Shown: positions 18,881 to 28,039, numbered from the stretch's first letter. The stretch is 64,000 nt of DNA from Deltaproteobacteria bacterium UBA2409 (GCA_002343185.1 DDRT01000013.1:224231-288230), one strand, 5' to 3'. The notes: generated by a model not told the origin, from the letters alone. Numbers and translations are program-made.

Positions 18881-19582
18881 TTACCCTATTGGTGCTGAAA
18901 GTATTTGCATTGACGTAGCGATTGGAACCGAGACGAACCCGAAGAAAAGCAAAATTGCTAAAACTAGAGCCACACCTCGTATTATTGGATTAAGCTTTGG
19001 CCCATCCACTCCTAAAGTTTGAAATAAACTCCATGCTCCATGAAAGGTGTGGAATGAGAGGGCCGCCATGGCTAATATATAAAAAGCAACTACGCTCGGA
19101 CTTTGAAAACCGTTCCATACGTTTGAGTAAACCTTACCATACTCGAATCCTCTAAAGTGAAGATCCCCAGTAGTAAAGTGAAGTATGTGAAATACGATAA
19201 AACTTAGGAGTATTATTCCACCAAACATCATACCCCTCGAGGCTAAAGTGGAGGATTGGTACTCTTGGGATTTATATCCTACGGGTCTTGCCTTACTATT
19301 AATTAAAGACAACTGAAAGGCCATGAGTATATGTAGCCCAACACAAACTAATAGCCCTGCTCTTGCAACCCATAATAGTGTCTCTCTTCCAAAAAGATCC
19401 GACCCCATTGTTCTTAAGAACTCTGCGTAATGATCCATCTTATGAACCCCGTCTGCTCCGACTCCTCCGAACATCTTTAGATTCCCTGCCATGTGGCCAA
19501 CAACAAAGCCAAGTAGAGCAGCACCAGTCAGAGCCATGATAATTTTTTTACCAACTGTAGAACGATAAAAATCTAGTATCAT
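18881..19582 (-). CDS. sdhC: Succinate dehydrogenase cytochrome b558 subunit
   Basis: A 233-residue membrane anchor with five predicted helices, the single-polypeptide b558 type that carries two hemes. His residues suited to heme ligation occur in GFVVGHMAGNLK, LLVCVGLHILMAF, FHILHFTT and FHTFHGAWSLFQ. It anchors SdhAB and passes electrons to or from the quinone pool (probably menaquinone, by analogy with the family). The ATG overlaps the mdh stop by four bases (ATGA), and sdhA follows three bases after its stop. The length and helix count match family members in Bacillus and epsilon- and deltaproteobacteria. Confidence 0.93.
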   Translation of the reverse strand: MILDFYRSTVGKKIIMALTGAALLGFVVGHMAGNLKMFGGVGADGVHKMDHYAEFLRTMGSDLFGRETLLWVARAGLLVCVGLHILMAFQLSLINSKARPVGYKSQEYQSSTLASRGMMFGGIILLSFIVFHILHFTTGDLHFRGFEYGKVYSNVWNGFQSPSVVAFYILAMAALSFHTFHGAWSLFQTLGVDGPKLNPIIRGVALVLAILLFFGFVSVPIATSMQILSAPIG

Positions 19583-20505
19583 AATATACTGATTAATTCT
19601 TGTACTCTTCCTGCTGAAGCAGCAAGTGCATCTTTTTCAGCTGAAGAAAGAGGAATTTCGATTATCTTTTCAACACCTTTTCCAGATATCATGACAGGAA
19701 CTCCAAGGTAGATCCCTTTCACTCCATATTCACCATTACAATATACTGCGCATGGTCTGATCTTACGCTGATTAAAAAGGTAGGACTCAACCATATCTAT
19801 CGCTGATGCAGCAGGAGAATAGAAGGCTGAACCTGTTTTTAAAAGATTCACTACCTCAGCCCCTGCGCCGCGAACTCTCTTCTCAATCTCATCAAGTTTT
19901 TCATCTGATAAAAACTCAGTTACTGGTATCCCTTGAACTGTTGTATAGCTTCTAACGGGAACCATATCATCCCCATGCCCACCAAGAACAAAAGCATTTA
20001 CACAATCTACAGAAACACCGATCGCATCTGCCAAAAAGGCCTGATACCTTGCAGTGTCAAGAACCCCAGCCATTCCAACAACTTTTTCTTTGGGGAACCC
20101 AGTTTCTTTTTGCATCAGATAAGCCATTGCATCAAGTGGATTAGTAATTACAACTACAAATGAATTCGGTGCATTCTCTTTGATCCCTTTTGCAACTGAA
20201 CGAATAACATCAGCATTTGTTTTTACAAGATCATCACGACTCATCCCAGGTTTTCTTGGTACTCCTGATGTTACGATACAGACATCAGCGTCCTTTATGT
20301 CCTTAATGTCACCTGTACCTGAAACATTAAAATCTAAGGAAAAAACAGGTGACAAGTGGGATAGATCAAGTGCCTTTCCTTTGGCTGTTCCATCCATAAT
20401 ATCAAAAAGAACAACATCTCCTAAATTTCTAAGACCACACAGAAGAGCTAGGGTTCCTCCGATCTGACCAGCTCCGATTAAAGCAATCTTATTCCTTTTT
20501 CTCAT
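19579..20505 (-). CDS. mdh: Malate dehydrogenase (LDH-like type)
   Basis: A 308-residue NAD-dependent enzyme that interconverts malate and oxaloacetate. The N-terminus has the NAD motif GAGQIGGTLA and an acidic residue ending strand 2 (FDIMDG). The substrate loop GVPRKPGMSRDDL carries the arginines expected in malate rather than lactate dehydrogenases, and the catalytic pair includes His in LGGHGDDMVP. AAGGAG stands nine bases before the ATG, inside the end of the preceding SPFH gene, with which it overlaps by 17 bases; its own stop overlaps sdhC by four. This makes mdh-sdhCAB one tightly coupled TCA module downstream of two SPFH genes. Confidence 0.97.
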   Translation of the reverse strand: MRKRNKIALIGAGQIGGTLALLCGLRNLGDVVLFDIMDGTAKGKALDLSHLSPVFSLDFNVSGTGDIKDIKDADVCIVTSGVPRKPGMSRDDLVKTNADVIRSVAKGIKENAPNSFVVVITNPLDAMAYLMQKETGFPKEKVVGMAGVLDTARYQAFLADAIGVSVDCVNAFVLGGHGDDMVPVRSYTTVQGIPVTEFLSDEKLDEIEKRVRGAGAEVVNLLKTGSAFYSPAASAIDMVESYLFNQRKIRPCAVYCNGEYGVKGIYLGVPVMISGKGVEKIIEIPLSSAEKDALAASAGRVQELISIL

Positions 20506-21541
20506 TCTCCTTTACTCCTTCGATTAATCCTAAAGTATTAAGTATCTGATTTGTATCCATCTTCTCAACAGACATGTTCTGAGTTCCGCTTCCAAGTACG
20601 ACAAACTTTGATCCGCTTTCCTTTAAAGCCTTTGCAATCTCAAGCTTTACGATAGAGGCACCTCCTTCACCAGAAAGTGCCGCGACCTTCTCAGTTAACC
20701 CTTCTACCTCAGCATTACCGCGGGCGGTTATTGCTTTTGCTTCATTCTCTTTGGATCTAAAAAATCCGTCCCCACGTGCTTTGGCCTGCTCACGTTCTCC
20801 TTTGGCTTCTTCTAATTGACGATTTACTTCAGCCTGAGCCTGATTAAACTTCTCCTGCCCTGCTGCTTTAACTGTTTCAATTCTGAGTCTTTCTCTTTCG
20901 GTCTCTTCTCTTATTCTTTGAATCTCGTTTAATCTCTCCTGATAGACTGTTTCAACAGTTCCATTAGGTTGGAGTCTAGCAAACTCATTTCGCTGTAGAA
21001 TCAGATCGGTAATGTTGACACCGTATGGCTCTAGTCTTTTTGCGACAGCATCTTGGGCTTTTTTAACAGCATCAAATCTTGACCCTTTAAGAAAATCTGC
21101 TGTTTGAAGTTCGTTAAGCTTAGATCTTACCTCTGCTCTAGTTACTGAAACCACTAAGCTCTTTATTGTATCGTTGTTACTAGCAAAGTTTTGAACAAGT
21201 TTAACAAGTTTCTCTGGCTCACTTGATACGTGATAAACAATGATTAGCTTTAGAGCTACTTCATTTCCATCAAGCGCTCTGGTGAATACATACTCGCCCC
21301 ATTTACCTCCTAGCTCATCCCCAAGATTTACCTGTTGCTCTCTTGTATCGATTCTTACAAGGGTTTGCCACGGCATTACAATCGCCAGCTCGCCCCCACT
21401 TACAACTCCGCTCGCTACTCCACCACCTAAAAATCTGGGCAGATTATTAATAATGATTCCTCGCTCGCTGTTCTCTAATTGCTGAACCGGCAAGCTGCAT
21501 CCAGTGAGTGTTATAAAAAGAAGGGTTAAGAAGATCTTCAT
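20489..21541 (-). CDS. SPFH/prohibitin-like lipoprotein
   Basis: A 350-residue protein. ATG at 21541 (overlapping the previous stop as ATGA, with AGGAGG nine bases upstream) gives MKIFLTLLFITLTGCS, a lipoprotein signal ending in LTGC; an upstream in-frame start would add ten residues and spoil this. Residues about 40-190 form the SPFH/band 7 domain (YVFTRALDGNEVALKLIIVYHV, LKPYGVNITDLILQRNEF-like). Residues about 190-280 are a long Glu/Arg/Ala coiled coil typical of stomatin, prohibitin and HflKC proteins. Such proteins make membrane-bound rings that hold proteases or respiratory enzymes. The lipid anchor in place of a transmembrane helix is unusual. It follows a second SPFH gene and precedes mdh. 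Confidence 0.85.
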   Translation of the reverse strand: MKIFLTLLFITLTGCSLPVQQLENSERGIIINNLPRFLGGGVASGVVSGGELAIVMPWQTLVRIDTREQQVNLGDELGGKWGEYVFTRALDGNEVALKLIIVYHVSSEPEKLVKLVQNFASNNDTIKSLVVSVTRAEVRSKLNELQTADFLKGSRFDAVKKAQDAVAKRLEPYGVNITDLILQRNEFARLQPNGTVETVYQERLNEIQRIREETERERLRIETVKAAGQEKFNQAQAEVNRQLEEAKGEREQAKARGDGFFRSKENEAKAITARGNAEVEGLTEKVAALSGEGGASIVKLEIAKALKESGSKFVVLGSGTQNMSVEKMDTNQILNTLGLIEGVKENEKKE

Positions 21542-22557
21542 TGCTTCTGACCTCCTAAGTTTGAAAGCCATCCACTAAGATCATAAGGGTTAATCTCTCT
21601 GACGACTCCTCCTCTGAGGGATTCTATAAACGGTGTGAATTCCCGTGCCACATACATATTTCCCCCTCGGGAAAGAACCGCAGCTTTTGCTTTATCAACC
21701 TCGGCCTCTGCTTTTGCAACTAACAGGTCTCCTTCTGCCATTTTCTCTGCTTCAATCCTTGCTGCTTCAGAGCGAATCACCTTTGCTTCGTTCTCCCCTT
21801 GAATTCTTAAAGTTCTTGTTTTGGCATCCCACTCAGCATCGACTGATTCTAGCTGAGCTTTAACATCTGCTAAAGCACTTGCAGTATCCTTTAGTCTTTG
21901 TTCTTGCTCTTGAAGGTTTTTATTGAATATTGCTTCATCGATTCTATCGTCTCTGTAGGTGTATCTTCTTAGTAGAACTGCCTCAACAAAAATTCCATGC
22001 GGAGCTAAATCTTTCTTTATTTTCTTCTCACCTCTTAGCAAGGCTGCATCTCTAATTGTAACATCGTAAAACTGAGCTGGCTTTAGTCCCCCAAATTCTT
22101 TCACTAGGTGTGATTGAACTACTTTGCGGATTCTTTCTTCCCAGTTTCTTGGATCAGAAGTTAGAGTCTGAAGGAGCCTGTCTGGGCCAGAGAACTCAAC
22201 CTCGCCGATCTTAATTCCCTCACGCATGTATCTTGTAAGAATTGTGATATCGATATCTAAAACAACCCCCTCAGCAGCGGTAATCTCCAACGCCTCACTT
22301 TTTTGCCGATTAAAATCTGTAGCTTTTAATGTTTCAGGAATTATATGAACTTTTCTATAAAAAGGGATCGCAAGATAAAGCCCAGGCCCACCACCCTTTT
22401 CTGCCACACCCTGACCAGGACCCCAAAGAACTTGAGCGACCCCAAAATAACCAACGGGAACGATAGCGCCAAATGCTAAAAATAATCCGGAAACTAAACC
22501 TGATATAAGAATGGCTGTTATTAAGAGTTGTCGCACGGGAAAAAGAGTAACTCGCAA
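21538..22557 (-). CDS. SPFH/prohibitin-like membrane protein
   Basis: A 339-residue partner of the next gene. An N-terminal membrane helix (LLITAILISGLVSGLFLAFGAIVPVGYFG) leads into an SPFH domain (about 45-205, with VVLDIDITILTRYM and PHGIFVEAVLLRRYTY) and a coiled coil (about 210-300, KDTASALADVKAQLESVDAEW and EAKVIRSEAARIEAEKMAEGDLL). The layout is that of prohibitin or HflK/HflC: membrane anchor, SPFH, coiled coil. The start appears to be TTG at 22557; an in-frame GTG at 22536 is the alternative. It lies six bases after ispE and overlaps the lipoprotein SPFH gene by four, so a hetero-oligomeric ring of both products is likely. Confidence 0.85.
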   Translation of the reverse strand: MRVTLFPVRQLLITAILISGLVSGLFLAFGAIVPVGYFGVAQVLWGPGQGVAEKGGGPGLYLAIPFYRKVHIIPETLKATDFNRQKSEALEITAAEGVVLDIDITILTRYMREGIKIGEVEFSGPDRLLQTLTSDPRNWEERIRKVVQSHLVKEFGGLKPAQFYDVTIRDAALLRGEKKIKKDLAPHGIFVEAVLLRRYTYRDDRIDEAIFNKNLQEQEQRLKDTASALADVKAQLESVDAEWDAKTRTLRIQGENEAKVIRSEAARIEAEKMAEGDLLVAKAEAEVDKAKAAVLSRGGNMYVAREFTPFIESLRGGVVREINPYDLSGWLSNLGGQKQ

Positions 22558-22563
22558 GATAGC

Positions 22564-23325
22564 TTAAGGTAAAGAGGTAATGAAATTAACCTTATAAAAA
22601 GGGATTCCAAGAGACGTTAGGCTGTCCTCTTCTGTCTTGGACTTAGGTAAGGATACAACACTAGCTCCACTTCCAGAGAGTTGCGCATTGGGATCAATAT
22701 TGCGAATTTTTAAAAGATCTCCTTTAAGCTCAGGATAGGCGCTAAGTGCTGCTTCCTCGAGATCGTTTCCAAAAAGTAGTCGATCTTGAAAATCTATATC
22801 TTTGAATGGTTCTGAAAAACTTCCTCTAAAATTGGCGTAAACGGTTTTTGTGTTGCAGTGAATCTCAGGTACAAGAATAAAAAAACTATTTTTTGGTAAA
22901 AGAGCTGGATCAAGAAGGGTCACTCTCTCTCCTATTCCTTCTATCAGAGCTAAAGACCCACCTTTAAGAAAAAACGGAACATCAGAGCCAAGAGAGAGAG
23001 CCTGTTCTGTTGTCGCATTAAATTTCTTAAGTATTATTCCTGCATTACTACTTCCCCCACCTAAGCCAGCTCCAAGTGGGATCGTTTTATTGATGGTTAG
23101 TTTATAACCATCCTTAAACAGAGAAAGTGCTCGAGCTGCTAGATTTTTTTCTGGGTCTTCCAAATCTGGATATCCAGGAACATTCACTTCTTTTTGATTA
23201 CTCTCTTCAATATGAATTTCATCGCAAAGTGAAACTAAAGCCATTATCGAACTTAGGTAATGATAACCATCATCTCTTCTGCCTGTAATTCTCAGTCCTA
23301 GATTAACTTTTGCGTAAGAGAGCAT
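22564..23325 (-). CDS. ispE: 4-diphosphocytidyl-2-C-methyl-D-erythritol kinase
   Basis: A 253-residue GHMP kinase of the non-mevalonate isoprenoid route, slightly shorter than E. coli IspE. The N-terminus SYAKVNLGLRITGRRDDGYHYLSS is the typical IspE signature, and the phosphate-binding loop is PLGAGLGGGSSNAG. SDVPFFLKGG supplies the catalytic Asp, and the GHMP C-terminal LSGSGASVVSL is present. It phosphorylates CDP-methylerythritol at the 2-hydroxyl. It is the first gene of a leftward unit that continues with two SPFH genes, mdh and sdhCAB. A partial palindromic element lies just upstream. Confidence 0.95.
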   Translation of the reverse strand: MLSYAKVNLGLRITGRRDDGYHYLSSIMALVSLCDEIHIEESNQKEVNVPGYPDLEDPEKNLAARALSLFKDGYKLTINKTIPLGAGLGGGSSNAGIILKKFNATTEQALSLGSDVPFFLKGGSLALIEGIGERVTLLDPALLPKNSFFILVPEIHCNTKTVYANFRGSFSEPFKDIDFQDRLLFGNDLEEAALSAYPELKGDLLKIRNIDPNAQLSGSGASVVSLPKSKTEEDSLTSLGIPFYKVNFITSLP

Positions 23326-23338
23326 AATAAAAACTTTA

Positions 23339-23403
23339 GCCTGGTCAGGATCTCTCGTCCACGCCAGCGGACGAAGAAGTAAGATAGCGGCCTGACCCCC
23401 AAG
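23339..23403. repeat. CTTGGGGGTCAGG palindromic element, copy 6 (right half with hairpin module)
   Basis: The right half only: CCTGGTCAGGATCT, then TCGTCCACGCCAGCGGACGA hairpin, then GCGGCCTGACCCCCAAG ending at 23403. The left end is missing. It lies in the divergent region between ispE and the inositol-monophosphatase-family gene, where promoters of both must fit. Confidence 0.85.
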
Positions 23404-23424
23404 TAGTATAGATTAGAATTGCCC

Positions 23425-24222
23425 ATGCAGTCATTACTTGATCAAACTATCCGAATCTCGCAAGAAGGAGCTTTGCTTGCCAGAGAATTTTACGAAAAAA
23501 AATCATTTTCAATTTCTCATAAAGGTCATAGAAATCTTGTTACCGAGGCAGATCTAGCGGTTGAGGAGTTTCTAAAAGAAAGCCTATCTACACTTCTCAC
23601 AAATTCGAAATTTCTGGCAGAAGAAACTGAAAGTTTAACCACTGATTTTAGTGGTGATGTTTGGATAGTTGATCCGATTGATGGCACGACTAACTTTACT
23701 CAAGGACTACCGCACTGTGCAGTTAGTGTTGCTTTAGCAAGAGATGGGGAAGTCCAGATTGGAGTTGTCGTAAATATCTTTACAGGAGAAACATTCTCAG
23801 CAGCAAAAAATCTTGGAGCATATAGAAACAAGATCAAATTGGCTCAGGTGGTTGAAAATCCCCATGGCTTGTTTCTCTTAGGCTTCTTAAACAGCGAGGG
23901 AGAACGGTTTGATGAGAATCTCAGTATTATTTCAAAGCTTAGAGCACATGTACATGAGTTTAGAAGACTTGGCGCAGCATCACTTGATATCTGCTATGTA
24001 GCCTGTGGAATTGCAGTAGCATACCTTGAAAGTGTTAGACCATGGGATATTGCAGCTGGAGCGTTGATAGCAAGAGAATGCGGCTGCTCTGTTGGCGCAT
24101 ATAGAGATGACCCACAGAATGAATCATTGCCTGAAGATTTGAGGAGCTTCTCGTTTTTAGTTGCTCATCCTCCAGCGTTTAATAAAATTAAAAAAACACT
24201 CTTATGCGGTTCATCCTCTTAG
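23425..24222 (+). CDS. suhB: Inositol monophosphatase family protein
   Basis: A 265-residue metal-dependent phosphatase. It has the LVTEADLAVEEF segment, the metal-binding motif DVWIVDPIDGTTNFTQG and the C-terminal SVRPWDIAAGALIARECG motif, all in normal order. Members hydrolyse inositol phosphates, histidinol phosphate or 3'-phosphoadenosine compounds; the SuhB name is a best guess, and a CysQ-like or histidinol-phosphatase role is possible. ATG at 23425 is preferred over an in-frame TTG two codons earlier. Its last 19 bases overlap the next gene, a GT39-like membrane protein, so they are likely co-transcribed. Confidence 0.88.
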   Translation: MQSLLDQTIRISQEGALLAREFYEKKSFSISHKGHRNLVTEADLAVEEFLKESLSTLLTNSKFLAEETESLTTDFSGDVWIVDPIDGTTNFTQGLPHCAVSVALARDGEVQIGVVVNIFTGETFSAAKNLGAYRNKIKLAQVVENPHGLFLLGFLNSEGERFDENLSIISKLRAHVHEFRRLGAASLDICYVACGIAVAYLESVRPWDIAAGALIARECGCSVGAYRDDPQNESLPEDLRSFSFLVAHPPAFNKIKKTLLCGSSS

Positions 24223-25307
24223 TATCGCTCATCATAAGAGTACTTCTTGTCGCTACTGCAAATTATATCCCTGCCTCCGATCAACGGGATTATCATGTTC
24301 TTGCTAAGAATCTTTATGATGGTGAAGGCTATATACAGATCTATGATGGAGAGTCAGAGCAATATAAGGGGGTAACATTCAGGGCATACAGAATGCCTGG
24401 CTACCCTGTTTTTGTTTCTGCTGTTTACACCCTTTTTGGTCCTAACCCAAAGGTCGCTATATGGATAAATGTCCTCTTTGACTCCATATCGTGTGCACTC
24501 ATTTTTCTTCTAGCCTTACAGTACAGCAAGTGCTCTGCCTATATAGCAGGACTTCTTTTTGCCCTTACTCCCCTTTGGACTCCACTTCTAATGACAGAAT
24601 CACTATTTACTATGCTTTTTCTGCTTTTAATATATCTTTCAAGATCTTCAAACAAAACTCTCCTGTCAGGAATATTAATTGCTTTTACTGTAATGGTAAG
24701 GCCTGTTGGTGTTTGCTTAATACCGATTTTTAGGAGAAAGAATCCTGTCTTGCTCCTGTTACCATTAATTCTTGCCTTATCCTTTTGGAATATCAGAAAC
24801 TACAAATTATTCAATGAGCCGGTGTTTCTAACGACAAATTTTGGTCCTCATAACGCCCCTGACTTTGGAATCGATAAAGTTGCTGAGATAACAAGAATTA
24901 AGGATCAAGGTGAAGCAAAGATAAATTCTGAGTTGACAAGGATGATTATAAACAAAATTAAGGAGAATCCATCTTTAGGAGTTGAGGTATATTTTAAGAG
25001 GCTGTTTCAACTGTTTTCGACCGAACCCCCAAGTGAACTTCGATCATTACTCTGGAAAGGTGGCGTAAAATACCCTGAATTCCAGAAAGCTATAGTTTCC
25101 CTTATGCCCTATATATATATTTTGGCTTTGATCTCTTTACCTTTTGCCCTCAACAATAACTCTTCACTTACATTCTTACTCTTAAAATCATCTGTACTTT
25201 TCTTACTACTTCACCCACTTGTATCACATGGTAATCTTAGGTTCATCGCTCCATTGTTTCCAATTTTTTGTATCTTTATCGGAGGTGCATGGAAAAGGAA
25301 AGGATAG
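24204..25307 (+). CDS. GT39-like polyprenyl-phosphate-dependent glycosyltransferase, membrane protein
   Basis: A 367-residue polytopic protein with about nine hydrophobic helices. After the first helix comes a periplasmic loop ASDQRDYHVLAKNLYDGEGYI, whose acidic residue corresponds to the catalytic Asp of the GT39/ArnT/PMT fold. The helices PLWTPLLMTESLFTMLFLLLIYL and following resemble that superfamily as well. Such enzymes transfer a sugar from a polyprenyl phosphate to a lipid or protein on the outer side of the inner membrane. It overlaps the inositol-monophosphatase gene by 19 bases and the next GT39-like gene by 19. The acceptor is unknown. Confidence 0.72.
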   Translation: MRFILLVSLIIRVLLVATANYIPASDQRDYHVLAKNLYDGEGYIQIYDGESEQYKGVTFRAYRMPGYPVFVSAVYTLFGPNPKVAIWINVLFDSISCALIFLLALQYSKCSAYIAGLLFALTPLWTPLLMTESLFTMLFLLLIYLSRSSNKTLLSGILIAFTVMVRPVGVCLIPIFRRKNPVLLLLPLILALSFWNIRNYKLFNEPVFLTTNFGPHNAPDFGIDKVAEITRIKDQGEAKINSELTRMIINKIKENPSLGVEVYFKRLFQLFSTEPPSELRSLLWKGGVKYPEFQKAIVSLMPYIYILALISLPFALNNNSSLTFLLLKSSVLFLLLHPLVSHGNLRFIAPLFPIFCIFIGGAWKRKG

Positions 25308-26827
25308 TAGTTTTCTTGATTTTAGTTCTTTGTTTTTTTGCGGGCACAAAGCGATCTAGATCTGATTTGTATATTCCTATCACGGTTTCTGTTTTTTTAG
25401 GCCTTCTCCTTAGAATTCTTTTTATTGATTTCCCCTATAACTACCACCACGATGAAAGATGGAAGGTAGAAGCAGTTTCTAGAATGATAGAAACTGGTTC
25501 GCTAAATCCTAAATATTTTCTTCATCCTTCGCTTCTTCTTTATCTTACTTACTTTATGAGTAGTTTTATTGACGATATTCAATTAGCGGGAAGGCTTGTA
25601 AGCTCTATAGCTGGAACCTTAACCATCGGGGTCTTGTATTATGGGTCACGAAAATTTATCGGTAAAAGCACTGCTTCAGTTGCGGCTTTTTTATTTGCTC
25701 TAAATCCACTTGCTATTACCTGCTCAAGATATTTAAAAGAGGATTCATTATTAGTTCTATTCACAACTTCATGTTTTTTCCTTGTACTTCATTCGAAGGT
25801 ATTATCGGCTGTGTTTGCAGGACTTGCCTTGGGCACAAAGTACACAGGGGCTCTATGTTTCGGGCTTCTTTTCTTTTCAAAGCAAAAAATTTCTAAAGTA
25901 CTATTAATGTGCGCAATCGGCGCAGTCGTTTTTATAATCACAACCCCATTCTCAGTTTTAGATTTTAATACATTCTTTGATGGCGTGATGTATGAAAAGC
26001 GTCATGCGATAATTGGCAATACTGTTCCAATCTCTATCTTCTCTCAGCTAGGGCTCTTTCATTTTTTTAGAGGAGTTCTTCCAAGCTATCTTTTTATAGG
26101 GGCACTATTTATTCCAATCGGTTTTGGAGTGCTGAAAAACCACTGGAGATGGATTACTTTGGGTCTTATCTTTTTTTACCTCCCTGCTGAGATCGTTCAA
26201 TCAAAAATTGAGCCTCAACCAGAAAGATACATCCTTCCTGCGATTCCAATTTTGAGCATTTTAGCTGCTGGAGGAATCTTATCCTTTAGATTCAAGCCGG
26301 TCTTCTTAGCACTTCTCTCCCTACCGGGGATTTTTGGCACACTAGAGCTAAAAAGCGATTCAAGGGTAAGAATGCAAAAATTTATAGAGAGTAATATACC
26401 TAAAGATGCAAAAATTCTTATTGATAATCAGTTTAACTCACCGAAGCTCCCGGGATTCACAAACGTTCAGTATATGTCTATACGACCTCTTGTAAGAGGT
26501 TTTAGAGAAGAGTTTCATCCGGATAATCTACGAAAAAATGGATATGATTATGCTCTGGTTTCTAACTTTACCTATAGATGTCTTCTTTTTTGTAAAGAAG
26601 CTCCTAACCTTGCCAGAAATGGTGTAATAAGACTTTTTAGAAGACTCCCACTAGTTCATCAAGAAAGAGCTATGTTTATAAGTTTCGGTTTTCATAGCCC
26701 GACTGTTTCATTACTAAAAGTGACCAAAGATGATGAACTTCAAAGCACATACGAATTTGGTTTAAATCCTTTTTGGATTATTCCTGAGCCCTTTGATAGA
26801 CTCTCATTTTTAGAGAGTAAAGAGTGA
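25289..26827 (+). CDS. GT39-like glycosyltransferase, membrane protein
   Basis: A 512-residue polytopic protein starting at ATG 25289 (MEKERIVVFLILVLC, with GGAGG three bases before); a longer in-frame start at 25268 is less likely. The loop after the second helix, NYHHDERWKVEAVSRMIETGSLNPKYFLHPSLL, has the acidic pair expected for PMT/GT39 catalysis and the H-P-x-L motif common in the group. Roughly ten further helices and a C-terminal soluble domain follow. It lies in a four-gene rightward unit and ends in a four-base overlap (GTGA) with the YmdB-type gene. Together with the preceding gene it may decorate cell-surface glycans; this is inferred. Confidence 0.75.
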   Translation: MEKERIVVFLILVLCFFAGTKRSRSDLYIPITVSVFLGLLLRILFIDFPYNYHHDERWKVEAVSRMIETGSLNPKYFLHPSLLLYLTYFMSSFIDDIQLAGRLVSSIAGTLTIGVLYYGSRKFIGKSTASVAAFLFALNPLAITCSRYLKEDSLLVLFTTSCFFLVLHSKVLSAVFAGLALGTKYTGALCFGLLFFSKQKISKVLLMCAIGAVVFIITTPFSVLDFNTFFDGVMYEKRHAIIGNTVPISIFSQLGLFHFFRGVLPSYLFIGALFIPIGFGVLKNHWRWITLGLIFFYLPAEIVQSKIEPQPERYILPAIPILSILAAGGILSFRFKPVFLALLSLPGIFGTLELKSDSRVRMQKFIESNIPKDAKILIDNQFNSPKLPGFTNVQYMSIRPLVRGFREEFHPDNLRKNGYDYALVSNFTYRCLLFCKEAPNLARNGVIRLFRRLPLVHQERAMFISFGFHSPTVSLLKVTKDDELQSTYEFGLNPFWIIPEPFDRLSFLESKE

Positions 26828-27606
26828 CAACTGTTTTAATGCTTGGTGACATTGTTTCTTCGATGGGGGTAGCTGCCCTAAGAAGAAGACTTAAAGGACT
26901 AATCGAAGAACATAATATCGATTTTGTGATAGCAAATGGTGAGAATGCCACTGGTGGCATTGGCCTTGATAAAAAAACTGCTAAAGAGATTCTTGACTGT
27001 GGAGTTGATTGTATAACTCTTGGGGATCATACCTGGAGTAAAAAAGATCTTATTCAGACACTTGATGAAAAACCTCATAAAGTAATAAGACCAATTAATT
27101 TTCCAAAAGGCGCCCCAGGAGCTGGCTCTGCCATTTTTGAACTAAGTAGTGGCAAAACTATCGGTGTAGCTAACGCAATCGGCAGGGTGTTTTTTAATCA
27201 GGCACTTGATTGTCCATTTAAAGCAATAGATGAGCTTTATGAAGGTGAGTTTAAAAATTGCGATCTTAAACTACTTGATTTTCATGCAGAAGCAACATCA
27301 GAAAAAATCGCTATGGGATATCATGTTGATGGAAGATTTTCACTAGTTGTAGGAACACATACCCATGTTCAAACTGCTGACGATAGAGTTCTTCCTAAAG
27401 GAACAGGTTTTTTAACCGATTTAGGAATGTGTGGGCCTGATGATGGTGTAATTGGAATGGATAGCGATCAGGCACTGGGGAGATTTATTCAGGGTCTGCC
27501 ATTTTCCTATAAACCAGCTAAGGGGATCCCAGTTATTTCTGGAATAGTATGTAAATTTAAGGGGTGCCTTGAGCTTATAAGAATAAGGGAAATGGTTAAG
27601 GTTTAG
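26824..27606 (+). CDS. ymdB: YmdB family metallophosphoesterase (2',3'-cyclic nucleotide phosphodiesterase)
   Basis: A 260-residue phosphodiesterase. Its metal ligands are recognisable: LMLGDIVSSMG (Asp), IANGENATGGIG (Asn-Glu-Asn), TLGDHTWSKK (Asp-His), LDFHAEATSEKIAMGYHVDG (His, Glu), and VGTHTHVQTAD (His-x-His). In Bacillus the homologue controls biofilm and motility and cleaves 2',3'-cAMP; in other bacteria the role is less clear. Translation starts at GTG 26824, overlapping the stop of the GT39-like gene. Its 3' end faces the next gene across four bases. Length is typical for the TIGR00282 family. Confidence 0.92.
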   Translation: MTTVLMLGDIVSSMGVAALRRRLKGLIEEHNIDFVIANGENATGGIGLDKKTAKEILDCGVDCITLGDHTWSKKDLIQTLDEKPHKVIRPINFPKGAPGAGSAIFELSSGKTIGVANAIGRVFFNQALDCPFKAIDELYEGEFKNCDLKLLDFHAEATSEKIAMGYHVDGRFSLVVGTHTHVQTADDRVLPKGTGFLTDLGMCGPDDGVIGMDSDQALGRFIQGLPFSYKPAKGIPVISGIVCKFKGCLELIRIREMVKV

Positions 27607-27610
27607 ACTC

Positions 27611-27997
27611 TTACTTCCTGCCATTCCAGGCTGCTAAAATATTTTCAATCAGGCTAAACTGACCTGCTTCCCCCCTAGCATCTTGAACTAACATTCCATA
27701 GGTTTCACCTAGGAAGCGAAGATCTCCACTCATTCCCTTGATCTTAAAGCAGAAATGTAAGGGATCTCCTTCTTTATAACCTATATCAGGAGATATATGG
27801 ATCTCGAGTTTCTCGCCAGGGTGCTCTCCTTCTCCAATCACAGGGATTTCTCCAATATAGTGACGACCAAGACTAACGTCTTTTCTCCAGGTTAAGCGAC
27901 CGTCTTTAATGTCTTGTTCTAAAGCAGCATGAGCCTCATCGCCATCAAGTATACGTTCTTCACTATCGAGCACACGATTTAAAACACCAGGGAACAT
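27611..27997 (-). CDS. Conserved-looking hypothetical protein
   Basis: A protein of about 128 residues with no family I recognise. It has no signal peptide or membrane helix. The middle part is beta-rich (LSLGRHYIGEIPVIGEGEHPGEKLEIHIS, then FCFKIKGMSGDLRF), and the C-terminus is a helix ending in ENILAAWNGRK. This could be a small beta-barrel or PilZ-like fold, but no PilZ motif (RxxxR, DxSxxG) can be seen. ATG at 27997 has GGAGG only two bases away; TTG at 28006 is an alternative start. Its stop is four bases from the YmdB-type gene stop, convergent. Confidence 0.55.
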   Translation of the reverse strand: MFPGVLNRVLDSEERILDGDEAHAALEQDIKDGRLTWRKDVSLGRHYIGEIPVIGEGEHPGEKLEIHISPDIGYKEGDPLHFCFKIKGMSGDLRFLGETYGMLVQDARGEAGQFSLIENILAAWNGRK

Positions 27998-28039
27998 AGC
28001 CTCCAATTGTACTTGGATCTAAAGGGCTAATCAAAATGT

